From assembly GCA_937127205.1 (NCBI GenBank), contig CAKZLS010000522.1, positions 1-9,560 on the forward strand: a stretch of DNA of 9,560 nucleotides, given 5' to 3'. The first letter of the stretch is position 1, and every line of letters begins with the position of its first letter. The notes under the pieces were generated by a model. That model was given only the letters and a program-made list of their open reading frames with translations, did not search any database and was not told where the DNA came from. This document shows positions 1 through 7,061 of the stretch, one piece after another. Position numbers and translations under genes: made by a program. Origin of the DNA: an uncultured Rhodospirillales bacterium (GTDB lineage: Bacteria; Pseudomonadota; Alphaproteobacteria; Rhodospirillales; Defluviicoccaceae).

Positions 1-171
1 GGCAGCAATCGGCACGATCTGTCCCGCTCCGCCGAGCACCTTCAGAAACAATGCGGCCTCGGTATCGCGCACCGCCACCCTAACCGTCCATCCGTCTTCC
101 GCCAGCCTTTGAACCAGGTTTCGGCCGACAAATCCCGAGCCGCCGAACACGGTCACCAAGCGACGATTCAT
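1..171 (-). CDS. NAD(P)-binding epimerase, complex I NDUFA9-like (5' part)
   Basis: The first 57 codons of a leftward gene that runs off the left edge. The protein begins MNRRLVTVFGGSGFVGRNLV, a beta strand followed by the GGSGFVG dinucleotide-binding loop of an extended SDR Rossmann fold. The continuation with GWTVRVAVRD and a later GQIVPIA is typical of the alphaproteobacterial NDUFA9-like epimerase/dehydratase family, whose mitochondrial relative is an accessory subunit of respiratory complex I. The ATG is well supported: AAGGAG lies at 178-183, six bases upstream. Catalytic residues and the C-terminus lie outside the window, so the substrate cannot be judged. Another atypical SDR, such as a sugar-nucleotide epimerase, is possible but less likely given the start. 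Confidence 0.85.
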   Translation of the reverse strand, partial: MNRRLVTVFGGSGFVGRNLVQRLAEDGWTVRVAVRDTEAALFLKVLGGAGQIVPIAA

Positions 172-237
172 AATTATCTCCTTCTGGCTTGTATCAGCGG
201 CGGCGGAATGAACGGGTTATCGATCGACATAGGCGCG

Positions 238-264
238 ATTATCTCAGATGCAGGGCGACGTCAA
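238..264 (-). promoter_or_regulatory. Candidate sigma-70 promoter for the epimerase gene
   Basis: On the minus strand, TTGACG (259-264) is followed 15 bases later by GATAAT (238-243). This would start a transcript near 231 with a leader of about 60 nt before the ATG at 171. The -35 matches five of six consensus bases and the -10 also five of six, but the spacer is shorter than the usual 17. Seen by eye only. Confidence 0.35.
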
Positions 265-357
265 TATCACTCAATAGAACACAATGCCGGAGCAAGGGAC
301 CAACCGGTAATCTCTCCCACCTTGTCATTGTGTACGAAGACAAAACTTTAATCTTCG

Positions 358-386
358 TTGACAGGATAGGTCACAGGGATTTAGGT
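358..386 (+). promoter_or_regulatory. Candidate promoter of tRNA-Leu (and possibly rnd)
   Basis: A perfect -35 hexamer TTGACA at 358-363 is followed, 17 bases on, by the weak -10 TTAGGT (381-386). The distance to the tRNA start at 428 fits a short 5' leader to be removed by RNase P. A small inverted repeat, GTGTTT-TTC-AAACAC (385-399), overlaps the expected start point. The -10 is poor, so the exact register is uncertain. Confidence 0.4.
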
Positions 387-427
387 GTTTTTCAAACACT
401 CTCTTGTGGTGTTACCGTTTTCCCTTT

Positions 428-514
428 GCCCAGGTGGCGGAATTGGTAGACGCGCAGGTTTCAGGTACCTGTGGCCGAAAGGTCGTGGAAGTTCGAGTCT
501 TCTCCTGGGCACCA
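428..514 (+). tRNA. tRNA-Leu, anticodon CAG
   Basis: A complete 87-nt class II tRNA. The acceptor strands GCCCAGG (428-434) and CCTGGGC (504-510) pair fully, followed by A73 and an encoded CCA (512-514). The D arm carries the usual GGCGGAATTGGTAGAC. The anticodon stem CAGGT/ACCTG encloses the loop TTCAGGT, giving anticodon CAG, which reads the leucine codon CUG. A long variable arm follows, as expected for leucine, then a T loop with TTCGAGT. It stands alone rather than in a tRNA cluster, and rnd begins 35 nt after its end on the same strand. Confidence 0.97.
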
Positions 515-549
515 TCATCCTATCTTACATGCGCTAGAGGCGGATCACA

Positions 550-1200
550 TTGACATCAAGTGCGAACCCTGTCGAACTCCATTTGGGCGATCTTCCAGAC
601 GGGCTTGATTTTGGTGGAAGTGTCGCCATCGACACGGAAACAATGGGCCTCAAGCCCGACCGGGATCGCTTGTGCTTGGTTCAATTGTCGGCAGGTGATG
701 GCGTTTGCCATTTGGTCCAGTTTCCGGCGCCGCCTTTGAATGCAGATCGATCCGCCACCTACTCCGCGCCCAATCTTACGGCCCTTTTGGCCGACCCTAC
801 GGTGACCAAACTTTTCCACTTCGCGCGTTTCGACGTGGCAATGCTTAGCCGCTACCTGGGCGTACTCTGCGAACCCGTCTATTGCACGAAAATCGCTTCG
901 AAACTGGCGCGAACGTATACGGACCGGCATGGCTTAAAAGATCTGTGCCGGGAGCTCCTTGGCGTCGAACTCTCGAAGGAACAACAATCATCCGACTGGG
1001 GTGGCGCAGCATTGACACCCGATCAACTGCGCTACGCTGCCAGCGACGTCCTCTATTTGCACCGAATTCAACAACGGCTTGACGATATGCTCGAACGCGA
1101 AGGCCGAGCTCAACTTGCGGAAGACTGCTTTCGGTTTCTGCGGGCGCGGGCTCTGCTCGATCTCAGAGGTTGGGAAGAAATCGACATATTCGCGCATTAG
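550..1200 (+). CDS. rnd: Ribonuclease D, short exonuclease-only form
   Basis: A DEDDy-type 3'-5' exoribonuclease that trims the 3' ends of tRNA precursors and other small RNAs in the cytoplasm. Of its 216 residues, the N-terminal two thirds carry the motifs: Exo I VAIDTETMGL (D28, E30), Exo II FHFARFDVAML (D95), and Exo III YAASDVLYL with Y162 and D166, the tyrosine marking the DEDDy subclass. E. coli RNase D is about 375 residues with two HRDC domains; these are absent here, as is usual for the short alphaproteobacterial form. The start is TTG at 550, with GAGG (537-540) nine bases upstream; an ATG at 529 runs into a stop after two codons and no in-frame ATG precedes the Exo I motif. Lying 35 nt behind tRNA-Leu, it may be read through from the tRNA promoter. 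No clear terminator follows. Confidence 0.93.
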   Translation: MTSSANPVELHLGDLPDGLDFGGSVAIDTETMGLKPDRDRLCLVQLSAGDGVCHLVQFPAPPLNADRSATYSAPNLTALLADPTVTKLFHFARFDVAMLSRYLGVLCEPVYCTKIASKLARTYTDRHGLKDLCRELLGVELSKEQQSSDWGGAALTPDQLRYAASDVLYLHRIQQRLDDMLEREGRAQLAEDCFRFLRARALLDLRGWEEIDIFAH

Positions 1201-1216
1201 GCGTCCTGAGATACCG

Positions 1217-1244
1217 TTGACCTTTTTTTTTGCACCTGCATACT
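1217..1244 (+). promoter_or_regulatory. Candidate promoter of the kdsD-lptCAB-rpoN operon
   Basis: In the 179-nt gap between rnd and kdsD, TTGACC (1217-1222) is followed after 16 bases by CATACT (1239-1244), which matches the -10 consensus at four positions. The spacer opens with nine consecutive Ts (1223-1231), which would give a bent spacer. The leader would be about 130 nt. Hexamers are by eye and the rest of the gap shows nothing I can assign. Confidence 0.4.
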
Positions 1245-1379
1245 GTCGGCGCATTTTGTAACGTCCCATATCCCAACGGATAGCTGCGAGGTGCTGGTGA
1301 GATGCTGGTAACGTCCAACAGACCTCATTTTTCGTCGAGGCCTCGGCGGCTGTACAAATTTTGCTGAAGGATCGGAAAG

Positions 1380-2369
1380 GTGAGCAAGGCAACGGCAATG
1401 TCACTCACAGATAACGCTCCAGGCGGCTTGAGCCTGGGGCAACGGGTTTTGCGGCTTGAGGCCAAGGGACTGGAAGCTCTTGCGGCATCGCTTGACGATG
1501 CCTTCGTCCACGCGCTCGAACTGATGGAGCGGATGACCGATCGTGTCATTGTGACCGGCATGGGAAAGAGCGGCCACGTTGCGTGCAAGATCGCCGCGAC
1601 CCTTGCATCAACCGGCACGCCGGCGATGTTCGTGCACCCCGCGGAAGCAAGCCATGGCGATCTTGGAATGATCACCAGCGATGACGTGGTTGTTGCCCTC
1701 TCCAACTCGGGAGAGACGACGGAATTAGCGGACCTCATCAATTACACCAGACGCTTCTGCATTCCACTTATTGGCATAACCGGCCGAGCCGACAGTACTC
1801 TCGCCCATGAATCCGATGTGGCTCTGGTCTTGCCGAGCACCCCCGAAGCCTGCCCAATGGGTTTGGCGCCGACCACTTCGACCACTGTAATGCTCGGACT
1901 CGGTGACGCACTGGCGGTGGCCTTGCTTGAGCGGAAGGCTTTCACGGCGGATGATTTTCGCCAATTTCACCCGGGCGGCAAGTTGGGCCGTCGGTTATTG
2001 CGTGTCTCCAGCCTTATGCACAGCGGCGATGAGTTGCCGTTGATTGACCCCGACGCCACCATGCCTGAAGCGCTGATCCGGATGACTGCGAAACGGTTTG
2101 GCTGTGTCGGTGTCGTAGATAGCGAGAACCGCCTGACAGGGGTGGTCACCGACGGTGACTTACGCCGCCATATGAGTGCGGATCTGCTAAACCTCAGTGC
2201 CGGCGAGGTCATGACCGTCGACCCGAAAACGATCCGTCCAGATGCTCTCGCAGTCGAGGCAATCAGCACCATGAACGAGTTGGGCATCACCAACCTCTTC
2301 GTGGTCGATGATAAGCGCCCGGTGGGGATTATCCACGTCCACGATTGTCTGCGAGCGGGCGTGGTATAA
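1380..2369 (+). CDS. kdsD: D-arabinose 5-phosphate isomerase (KdsD/KpsF family)
   Basis: Interconverts ribulose 5-phosphate and arabinose 5-phosphate, the first committed step to Kdo, the inner-core sugar of lipopolysaccharide. The 329 residues match the family length. An N-terminal SIS domain (about 40-185) contains GMGKSGHVACKIAATLASTG (60-79), HPAEASHGDLGMI (86-98), SNSGETTEL (108-116), EACPMGLAPTTSTT (156-169) and FHPGGKLGRRLL (196-207). K63, E112, E156 and H197 sit where the E. coli enzyme has its active-site Lys, two Glu and His. Two CBS domains follow (about 210-268 and 275-329). The start chosen is GTG at 1380, with GAAGGA (1366-1371) eight bases upstream; ATG at 1398 is a possible alternative six codons in. 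It leads the lipopolysaccharide-export genes, fitting co-expression of Kdo supply and transport. The symbol could equally be kpsF. Confidence 0.94.
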   Translation: MSKATAMSLTDNAPGGLSLGQRVLRLEAKGLEALAASLDDAFVHALELMERMTDRVIVTGMGKSGHVACKIAATLASTGTPAMFVHPAEASHGDLGMITSDDVVVALSNSGETTELADLINYTRRFCIPLIGITGRADSTLAHESDVALVLPSTPEACPMGLAPTTSTTVMLGLGDALAVALLERKAFTADDFRQFHPGGKLGRRLLRVSSLMHSGDELPLIDPDATMPEALIRMTAKRFGCVGVVDSENRLTGVVTDGDLRRHMSADLLNLSAGEVMTVDPKTIRPDALAVEAISTMNELGITNLFVVDDKRPVGIIHVHDCLRAGVV

Positions 2370-2382
2370 AGGCCGAAAGATC

Positions 2383-3105
2383 GTGGCAGTTTTACAGGAA
2401 TCAGCATCGACAACTCATGCCAGAGCAGGTTCCAGTCAATCGCAACAACTCCATGTCGCACGACGCCCGCCGTCGGCCGATCAACTCGCATTGAGCCGAG
2501 CACGAATGGTAAGACGCTCCCGTTTGATTGCCGGGTTGAAGTATGGGCTGCCCGCGATAGCGGTCATTATGGTTTGTCTCGTGGTGATCTGGCCACAACT
2601 TCAGCCGCGTGTCGACCGTTTCCGCATGAGTCTTGCAGCCCTTCAAGATGAACAAGACAACTCGCCGACGCTCATTAACGCGCGTTACGAAGGTGTTGAT
2701 TTAAAAGGCCGACCGTTTTTGGTCACGGCCGACCAGGTGGTCAACCTGGCTACCGAAAGTGACAAAGTCGGATTGCAAGCCCCTCAAGCCGATCTGACGC
2801 TCAAGGAAGGTGAGTGGGTATCGCTTGCGGCTATGAAAGGTATTTACGATCAGAAGGCCGAGCTCCTAGAACTTTGGGAAGATGTGAGCCTTTTCCATGA
2901 CGGGGGGCATCAGTTCACCACCTCTAAAGCCATTATAGACTTGGCGACTGGAAACGCATCGGGAACCGAACCCGTGGAAGGTCAAAGTCCATTCGGGGAT
3001 ATGCAGGCTCAAGGGTTCCGGGTAATTGATGAAGGCCAAACGGTGCACTTCGACGGTCGCGCCCGGATGGTGATCTACCCCAATGCCCTTTCCGATCGAA
3101 AATGA
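2383..3105 (+). CDS. lptC: LPS export ABC transporter periplasmic protein LptC
   Basis: LptC is a bitopic inner-membrane protein that takes lipopolysaccharide from LptB2FG and hands it to LptA. Counting from GTG 2383 there are 240 residues: a polar N-terminus of about 50 residues with an Arg-rich stretch (RARMVRRSR), one membrane helix (about 52-70, GLPAIAVIMVCLVVIW), and a periplasmic beta-rich domain from about 95 to the end, typical of the LptC/DUF1239 fold. Identification rests on this layout and on position directly before lptA and lptB, because LptC sequences are poorly conserved. The start is uncertain: GTG 2383 lies 13 nt after the kdsD stop with a weak AAAGG upstream; the ATG at 2506 would remove most of the cytoplasmic tail but keep the helix. 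An in-frame ATG at 2308 would overlap kdsD and is unlikely. The stop overlaps the lptA start as ATGA. Confidence 0.85.
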   Translation: MAVLQESASTTHARAGSSQSQQLHVARRPPSADQLALSRARMVRRSRLIAGLKYGLPAIAVIMVCLVVIWPQLQPRVDRFRMSLAALQDEQDNSPTLINARYEGVDLKGRPFLVTADQVVNLATESDKVGLQAPQADLTLKEGEWVSLAAMKGIYDQKAELLELWEDVSLFHDGGHQFTTSKAIIDLATGNASGTEPVEGQSPFGDMQAQGFRVIDEGQTVHFDGRARMVIYPNALSDRK

Positions 3106-3935
3106 CCTGCGCTTGGCTCGCCCGCCGCTTGTTGGTTTTTGTCGTTGTGATGGCATCGCTGACATCTCCGGCGCAAACGCAAACGCTGAGCCAAGAGGGT
3201 GATCAGGCAAGTCCGCCGATAGAAGTGGAAGCCGAAAATGGTATCGAGTGGCAACGGGATAAAAAGGTGGTGCTGGCGCGCGGCAATGCTCGGGCAATTC
3301 GCGGGGACACGCAAGTGAGAGCGGACGTGCTGAGCGCCCATTATCGCGAGCGAGGTAACGGAAACACCGAAATTTGGCGCCTGGAGGCCGATGGGAACGT
3401 CGAGATCGCATCCCCAACCGAGACCGCGTATGGAGAAAAAGGCGTTTACGACGTGGAAACGGGCGTGCTCCAATTGAGTGGCGGTGACAATCTTAGGTTA
3501 GTGAGTGAAGATACTGAAGTCCGCGCTGATCGACACCTTGAGTTCTGGCAGAAGAAACAAGTTCTCTATGCGCGGGGAAATGCGTCAGCCGTTCAAAAGG
3601 ACAATCGGCTCGATGCGGAAACTCTCACCGCATTTTTCGCGAAGAATTCCGAAGGTAAGACCGAACTTACACGCATAGAGGCGTCCGAAAACGTCAAAGT
3701 AACGACGCCCGAAGAAATCTTGAGGGCGGACGAAGGGGTCTACAACATGGAAACCGGTATCGCGACGCTAACAGGATCGGTTAAGATTACGCGCGGGCGG
3801 AACCAGCTCAACGGCTGCCGAGGCGAGGTCGACATGAATAAGGGCGTCAGTAAGATATTTGGATGTAAGCAGGGCTCACCGGGTGCGCCCCGCGTCCGCG
3901 GACTGATTCATCCCAACTCGACCAAGAAGAATTAG
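3102..3935 (+). CDS. lptA: LPS transport periplasmic protein LptA, with two OstA units
   Basis: LptA forms the periplasmic bridge that carries lipopolysaccharide from LptC to LptD at the outer membrane. The 277-residue precursor starts with Arg-Arg and a hydrophobic run (about 9-20), then SPAQT, giving a likely signal peptidase I cut after A24. The mature part contains two similar units: residues about 48-137 and 146-238. Each has an ARGNA motif (59-63 and 157-161), a charged Gly-rich turn (RGNGNTEIWRLEA; NSEGKTELTRIEA) and a closing GVY-x-x-ETG (114-121 and 212-219). E. coli LptA is 185 residues, so this is a longer form with a visible internal duplication. Two cysteines (C239, C255) lie in the C-terminal tail. 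The ATG overlaps the lptC stop by four bases, which suggests translational coupling. Confidence 0.9.
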   Translation: MTCAWLARRLLVFVVVMASLTSPAQTQTLSQEGDQASPPIEVEAENGIEWQRDKKVVLARGNARAIRGDTQVRADVLSAHYRERGNGNTEIWRLEADGNVEIASPTETAYGEKGVYDVETGVLQLSGGDNLRLVSEDTEVRADRHLEFWQKKQVLYARGNASAVQKDNRLDAETLTAFFAKNSEGKTELTRIEASENVKVTTPEEILRADEGVYNMETGIATLTGSVKITRGRNQLNGCRGEVDMNKGVSKIFGCKQGSPGAPRVRGLIHPNSTKKN

Positions 3936-3965
3936 ACCCGACCTATTGGACAACAAATTGCTTGG

Positions 3966-4763
3966 ATGATGGACGTAAGTTCACAATCTACCGCTTCTCC
4001 GGGGGACACGTCCGGTGGCCGACCCAGGCTAGTAGCGGGCGACCGCGGGCTGTTTGCCATAAATATTGGCAAGACCTACGGCAAGCGACCGGTTGTAAGC
4101 GGCGTAAGCCTCTCCGTCCAACGCGGTGAAGTCGTCGGCTTGCTTGGGCCCAACGGAGCCGGAAAGACAACGTGCTTTTATATGATCACCGGGCTGGTTC
4201 CGCCGGACAAGGGAAGCATCCTGCTTGACGGCCAGGACGTCACACCCCTGCCCCTATTTCGGCGCGCGCGCCTCGGGGTCGGTTATCTGCCTCAAGAAGC
4301 ATCCATCTTCCGCGGCCTCTCGGTTCAGGACAACATTCTCGCCGTGCTCGAAGTCACGGAGAGTTCGCGGAAGAGGCGGAAAGCAATGTTAGACGCGCTG
4401 CTCAACGAGTTTGGCGTCGAACACCTTCGCCACACGCCATCCGTAGCGCTCTCGGGCGGCGAGCGACGCCGGGTGGAAATCGCTCGCGCTCTAGCGACCA
4501 ATCCCCATTTTATCTTTCTTGATGAACCCTTCGCCGGAATCGATCCCATAGCGCTTAACGACATCCGCAATCTCGTCATGCATCTCAAGGATCGCGGTAT
4601 TGGCGTTCTCATTACCGACCATAACGTTCGAGAAACCCTGGATGTGATCGACCGAGCCTATATTATCCATGATGGCAGAATGCTGACCGAAGGAACCCCA
4701 TCGGAAATCGTGGTTAACGAGGATGTGCGTCGGGTTTACCTTGGCGAACGTTTCAGTCTCTAG
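3966..4763 (+). CDS. lptB: LPS export ABC transporter ATP-binding protein LptB
   Basis: The cytoplasmic ATPase that, as a dimer with LptF and LptG, powers extraction of lipopolysaccharide from the inner membrane. All nucleotide-binding elements are present in 265 residues: Walker A GPNGAGKT (61-68), Q-loop with Q110 in YLPQEASIFRGLSV, signature LSGGE (162-166) in LSGGERRRVEIARAL, Walker B FIFLDEP with D186 and E187 followed by FAGIDP, and switch H219 in ITDHNVRET. PQEASIFRGL and the C-terminal GTPSEIV...VYLGERF are characteristic of LptB rather than of amino-acid transporter ATPases of similar size. About 30 extra N-terminal residues, Ser/Gly-rich, precede the first beta strand. ATGs at 3966 and 3969 are adjacent and have only a weak ribosome site, so the start may lie elsewhere. 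lptF and lptG are not in the window. Confidence 0.96.
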   Translation: MMDVSSQSTASPGDTSGGRPRLVAGDRGLFAINIGKTYGKRPVVSGVSLSVQRGEVVGLLGPNGAGKTTCFYMITGLVPPDKGSILLDGQDVTPLPLFRRARLGVGYLPQEASIFRGLSVQDNILAVLEVTESSRKRRKAMLDALLNEFGVEHLRHTPSVALSGGERRRVEIARALATNPHFIFLDEPFAGIDPIALNDIRNLVMHLKDRGIGVLITDHNVRETLDVIDRAYIIHDGRMLTEGTPSEIVVNEDVRRVYLGERFSL

Positions 4764-4775
4764 GCGGATTTCATC

Positions 4776-6314
4776 ATGGCGTTGACTCCACGGCTTGACC
4801 TCCGCCAAGCCCAGTCGCTTGTGATGACACCCCAGCTACAGCAGGCCATCAAACTGCTGCAGCTTTCCAGCTTGGAAATCACCGCATACGTAGAAGAGCA
4901 ATTGGCGGAGAATCCGCTTCTCGAGAAGGACGAGTCGGGCGAGGACGCCTTCGCCACTACCGAAATCGACGCCGAGCGCGATCCACCTTCACCTCAGGAC
5001 AACGGCGAACTTAGGTCGGTGGATGCCGCTGTTGCCGATAACACGCCGCTGGATCCGGAATCCGCGCTCGACGTGGAGTCATACGAGAACCTCTACGATA
5101 CGGATAGCGGAGACGGCGGTCCCGATATGGGTCCTCTCGGACAGCGCATTGCCGATAATGGCGGACAAAGCGCCAGCCGGTCTTTCGAGGTCGACGAGAG
5201 AAGTCTTGATGAAACCCTGTCCGCCCAGACAACACTTCGTGATCACCTGACCGGCCAGCTAACAGTAGACGTGAACGACCCTGTGGACCGCCTCATAGGC
5301 GTCCACCTTATCGATCTGTTGGATGAAACCGGATACCTTTACGAAGACCTGAGCAACGTTGGCGAAAGCCTTGGTTGCCCACTCGAACGTGTCGAGGCGA
5401 CGCTTGCTCGACTCCAGAAATTTGACCCCCCGGGAGTTTTCGCCCGCACCCTCTCGGAATGTTTAGCCCTGCAACTGGCCGATCGCGGCCTCTTGGACCA
5501 GCCCATGGGCAAATTGCTTGAAAACCTGGATCTCGTGGCCAAGCGGGACTGGACGGCCTTGGCACGCGTATGCGGCGTGGGATCGAAGGGAATCGGCCGA
5601 ATGGTTGATGAAATTCGATCGTTGAACCCCAAGCCGGCGCTTGCCTTCGATTATACTGTTGCTCAACCAGTCATCCCGGACGTGATCATGCGACCGCGTC
5701 CCAGCGGCGGCTGGATCGTCGAGCTCAGCAGCGAGGCGTTACCCCGGCTGCTCGTGAACAACCATTATTATGCGCACGTCAATGGCATGGCGTCGCAAAA
5801 AGAAGACAAGCAGTTTATCAACGAATGTTTTCAGTCGGCAAACTGGCTGGTCAAGACATTGCATCAGCGCGCCAACACCATTCTAAAGGTCTCGTCGGAT
5901 ATCGTTCGCCAGCAGGAAGCATTCTTCCTCCACGGGGTGCACGCCCTGAAGCCGCTCATCCTGAGAGATGTCGCTGAAGAAATTGAGATGCACGAGAGTA
6001 CCGTCAGCCGGGTAACATCCAACAAGTTCATGGCCACCCCTAGGGGCATATTTGAGCTGAAATACTTCTTTACCCACGGGATCGGTGGCGCGCACGGCGG
6101 AGAAGTTCATTCGTCGGAATCGGTACGTCACCGACTTAAGGCGTTGATTGACGGCGAAAGCGCGGACAAGGTACTGTCCGATGATCAACTGGCTGAGACC
6201 CTTCAGAAAGAGGGGATAGATATTGCGCGTCGAACTGTTGCTAAGTATCGGGAAAGTATGAAAATTGCGTCTTCTGTCCAGCGTCGCCGCGATAAGAAGG
6301 CGCAACGACGTTGA
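4776..6314 (+). CDS. rpoN: RNA polymerase sigma-54 factor RpoN
   Basis: Sigma-54 directs RNA polymerase to -24/-12 promoters that need an AAA+ activator, typically for nitrogen, motility and envelope genes. The 512 residues show the full layout. Region I (about 5-50) is Gln/Leu-rich with LRQAQSLVMTPQLQQAIKLL. Region II is an acidic, variable linker (about 51-145). The core-binding part runs from about 150 to 300 (LDETGYL, KFDPPGVFARTLSECL). The helix-turn-helix region around 397-432 has LRDVAEEIEMHESTVSRV. The RpoN box ARRTVAKYRE (484-493) reads the -24 element. A basic tail (QRRRDKKAQRR) follows. The ATG lies 12 nt after the lptB stop, so it is probably cotranscribed with the lipopolysaccharide genes. 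lptB-rpoN-hpf-ptsN is a common proteobacterial order. Confidence 0.97.
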   Translation: MALTPRLDLRQAQSLVMTPQLQQAIKLLQLSSLEITAYVEEQLAENPLLEKDESGEDAFATTEIDAERDPPSPQDNGELRSVDAAVADNTPLDPESALDVESYENLYDTDSGDGGPDMGPLGQRIADNGGQSASRSFEVDERSLDETLSAQTTLRDHLTGQLTVDVNDPVDRLIGVHLIDLLDETGYLYEDLSNVGESLGCPLERVEATLARLQKFDPPGVFARTLSECLALQLADRGLLDQPMGKLLENLDLVAKRDWTALARVCGVGSKGIGRMVDEIRSLNPKPALAFDYTVAQPVIPDVIMRPRPSGGWIVELSSEALPRLLVNNHYYAHVNGMASQKEDKQFINECFQSANWLVKTLHQRANTILKVSSDIVRQQEAFFLHGVHALKPLILRDVAEEIEMHESTVSRVTSNKFMATPRGIFELKYFFTHGIGGAHGGEVHSSESVRHRLKALIDGESADKVLSDDQLAETLQKEGIDIARRTVAKYRESMKIASSVQRRRDKKAQRR

Positions 6315-6331
6315 TACTCCGGGAGCGAGAC

Positions 6332-6360
6332 TTGACACAAACCAGAGGGGCAACTAAGTT
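6332..6360 (+). promoter_or_regulatory. Candidate sigma-70 promoter of hpf-ptsN
   Basis: TTGACA (6332-6337), a perfect -35, is followed 17 bases later by TAAGTT (6355-6360), which matches the -10 at the two first and last positions. It lies 18 bases after the rpoN stop and would give a leader of about 105 nt before hpf. No sigma-54 element (GG-N10-GC with the usual flanks) is convincing here. Confidence 0.45.
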
Positions 6361-6384
6361 CGCCGCCTCCGCAAGACGGGGGCA

Positions 6385-6406
6385 AAACCGCTCGCAAACC
6401 GCTTGC
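6385..6406 (+). repeat. 11-nt tandem direct repeat in the hpf leader
   Basis: AAACCGCTCGC (6385-6395) is directly followed by AAACCGCTTGC (6396-6406), ten of eleven bases identical and exactly one helical turn apart. It lies downstream of the candidate promoter and about 65 bases before the hpf start. The second half also allows a small hairpin, CGCAA-ACCGC-TTGCG (6393-6407). It may be a protein-binding site or an mRNA element; no function is known to me. Confidence 0.5.
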
Positions 6407-6470
6407 GTCCAAAGACCAGACACACGCACCGGGGTAGCCTTCTGCTCCCTGCGTCAGGATGTCTTTATAG

Positions 6471-7046
6471 ATGGACATATCGATCAAGGGTAAACGGCTG
6501 GACGTTGGTGATGCTTTGCGCTCTCACGTGGAAGATCATCTCGGCAGCGCCGTCACCAAGTACTTTTCGAAAGCACACGACGCCAACGTGACAATCTCGC
6601 GGGAAGCCCATTTTTTTCGAGCCGACATTTCCGTGCATCCGCTTCGAGGCGTATTGGTTCAGGGTCGCTCGAATGCCGATGATGCTTATGCCGCATTTGA
6701 CTCGGCGCTGGAGCATATCGCCAAGCAGTTGCGGCGCTACAAGCGAAGGCTCAATGATAAAAACAAGGGTCGCGGTCAGGAAGAGAGCATTCCTGCGCAG
6801 CAATACACACTCGCCCCGGAAAAGGGCGAGGAGGAGTTGCCAGAAGAGGGTCAGCCGGCGATCATTGCCGAGTTGCCGACGGAAATCGCGACGTTGAGCG
6901 TCAGCGAGGCGGTAATGCGCATGGACTTAGCGGACGTTCCGGCGCTAATGTTCAGAAACCGTGCCCATGGCGGCCTCAACGTTGTCTATCGCCGTCCGGA
7001 CGGCAACATCGGGTGGATTGACCCTGCCAATACGGCAAACGCTTGA
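6471..7046 (+). CDS. hpf: Ribosome hibernation promoting factor, long form
   Basis: Binds the 30S decoding region in starved or resting cells and, in the long form, pairs ribosomes into inactive 100S dimers. The 191 residues split into an N-terminal S30AE domain (about 2-96, with ISIKGKRLDVGDALRSHVED and the basic QLRRYKRRL end), a Glu/Pro-rich linker (about 97-137), and a C-terminal dimerization domain (about 138-187) with VSEAVMRMDLADVPALMFRN and GGLNVVYRRPDGNIGWIDP. The tail domain separates it from short HPF/YfiA of enterobacteria, which end near residue 95-110. ATG 6471 is the only good start; AGGA at 6456-6459 is 11 bases away, rather far. ptsN begins 15 nt after the stop, so the two are probably cotranscribed. 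Confidence 0.95.
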   Translation: MDISIKGKRLDVGDALRSHVEDHLGSAVTKYFSKAHDANVTISREAHFFRADISVHPLRGVLVQGRSNADDAYAAFDSALEHIAKQLRRYKRRLNDKNKGRGQEESIPAQQYTLAPEKGEEELPEEGQPAIIAELPTEIATLSVSEAVMRMDLADVPALMFRNRAHGGLNVVYRRPDGNIGWIDPANTANA

Positions 7047-7061
7047 GGGTCGCTGACAAGT

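Noticed and set aside
109..449. Two overlapping plus-strand open frames left of tRNA-Leu
   Set aside because: They run antisense to the epimerase start and through the promoter and tRNA, with no motif or ribosome site.
1258..1316. GTAACGTCC repeated 50 bases apart in the rnd-kdsD gap
   Set aside because: A single 9-nt direct repeat without symmetry or promoter alignment could be chance.
1336..1345. Perfect palindrome CGAGGCCTCG before kdsD
   Set aside because: Without a loop or a T-run it is neither a terminator nor a clear operator, and such 10-mers are expected in GC-rich DNA.
988..1404. 138-codon open frame on the minus strand over the end of rnd
   Set aside because: It is antisense to a clear RNase D, crosses the intergenic gap, and its translation has no recognisable motif.
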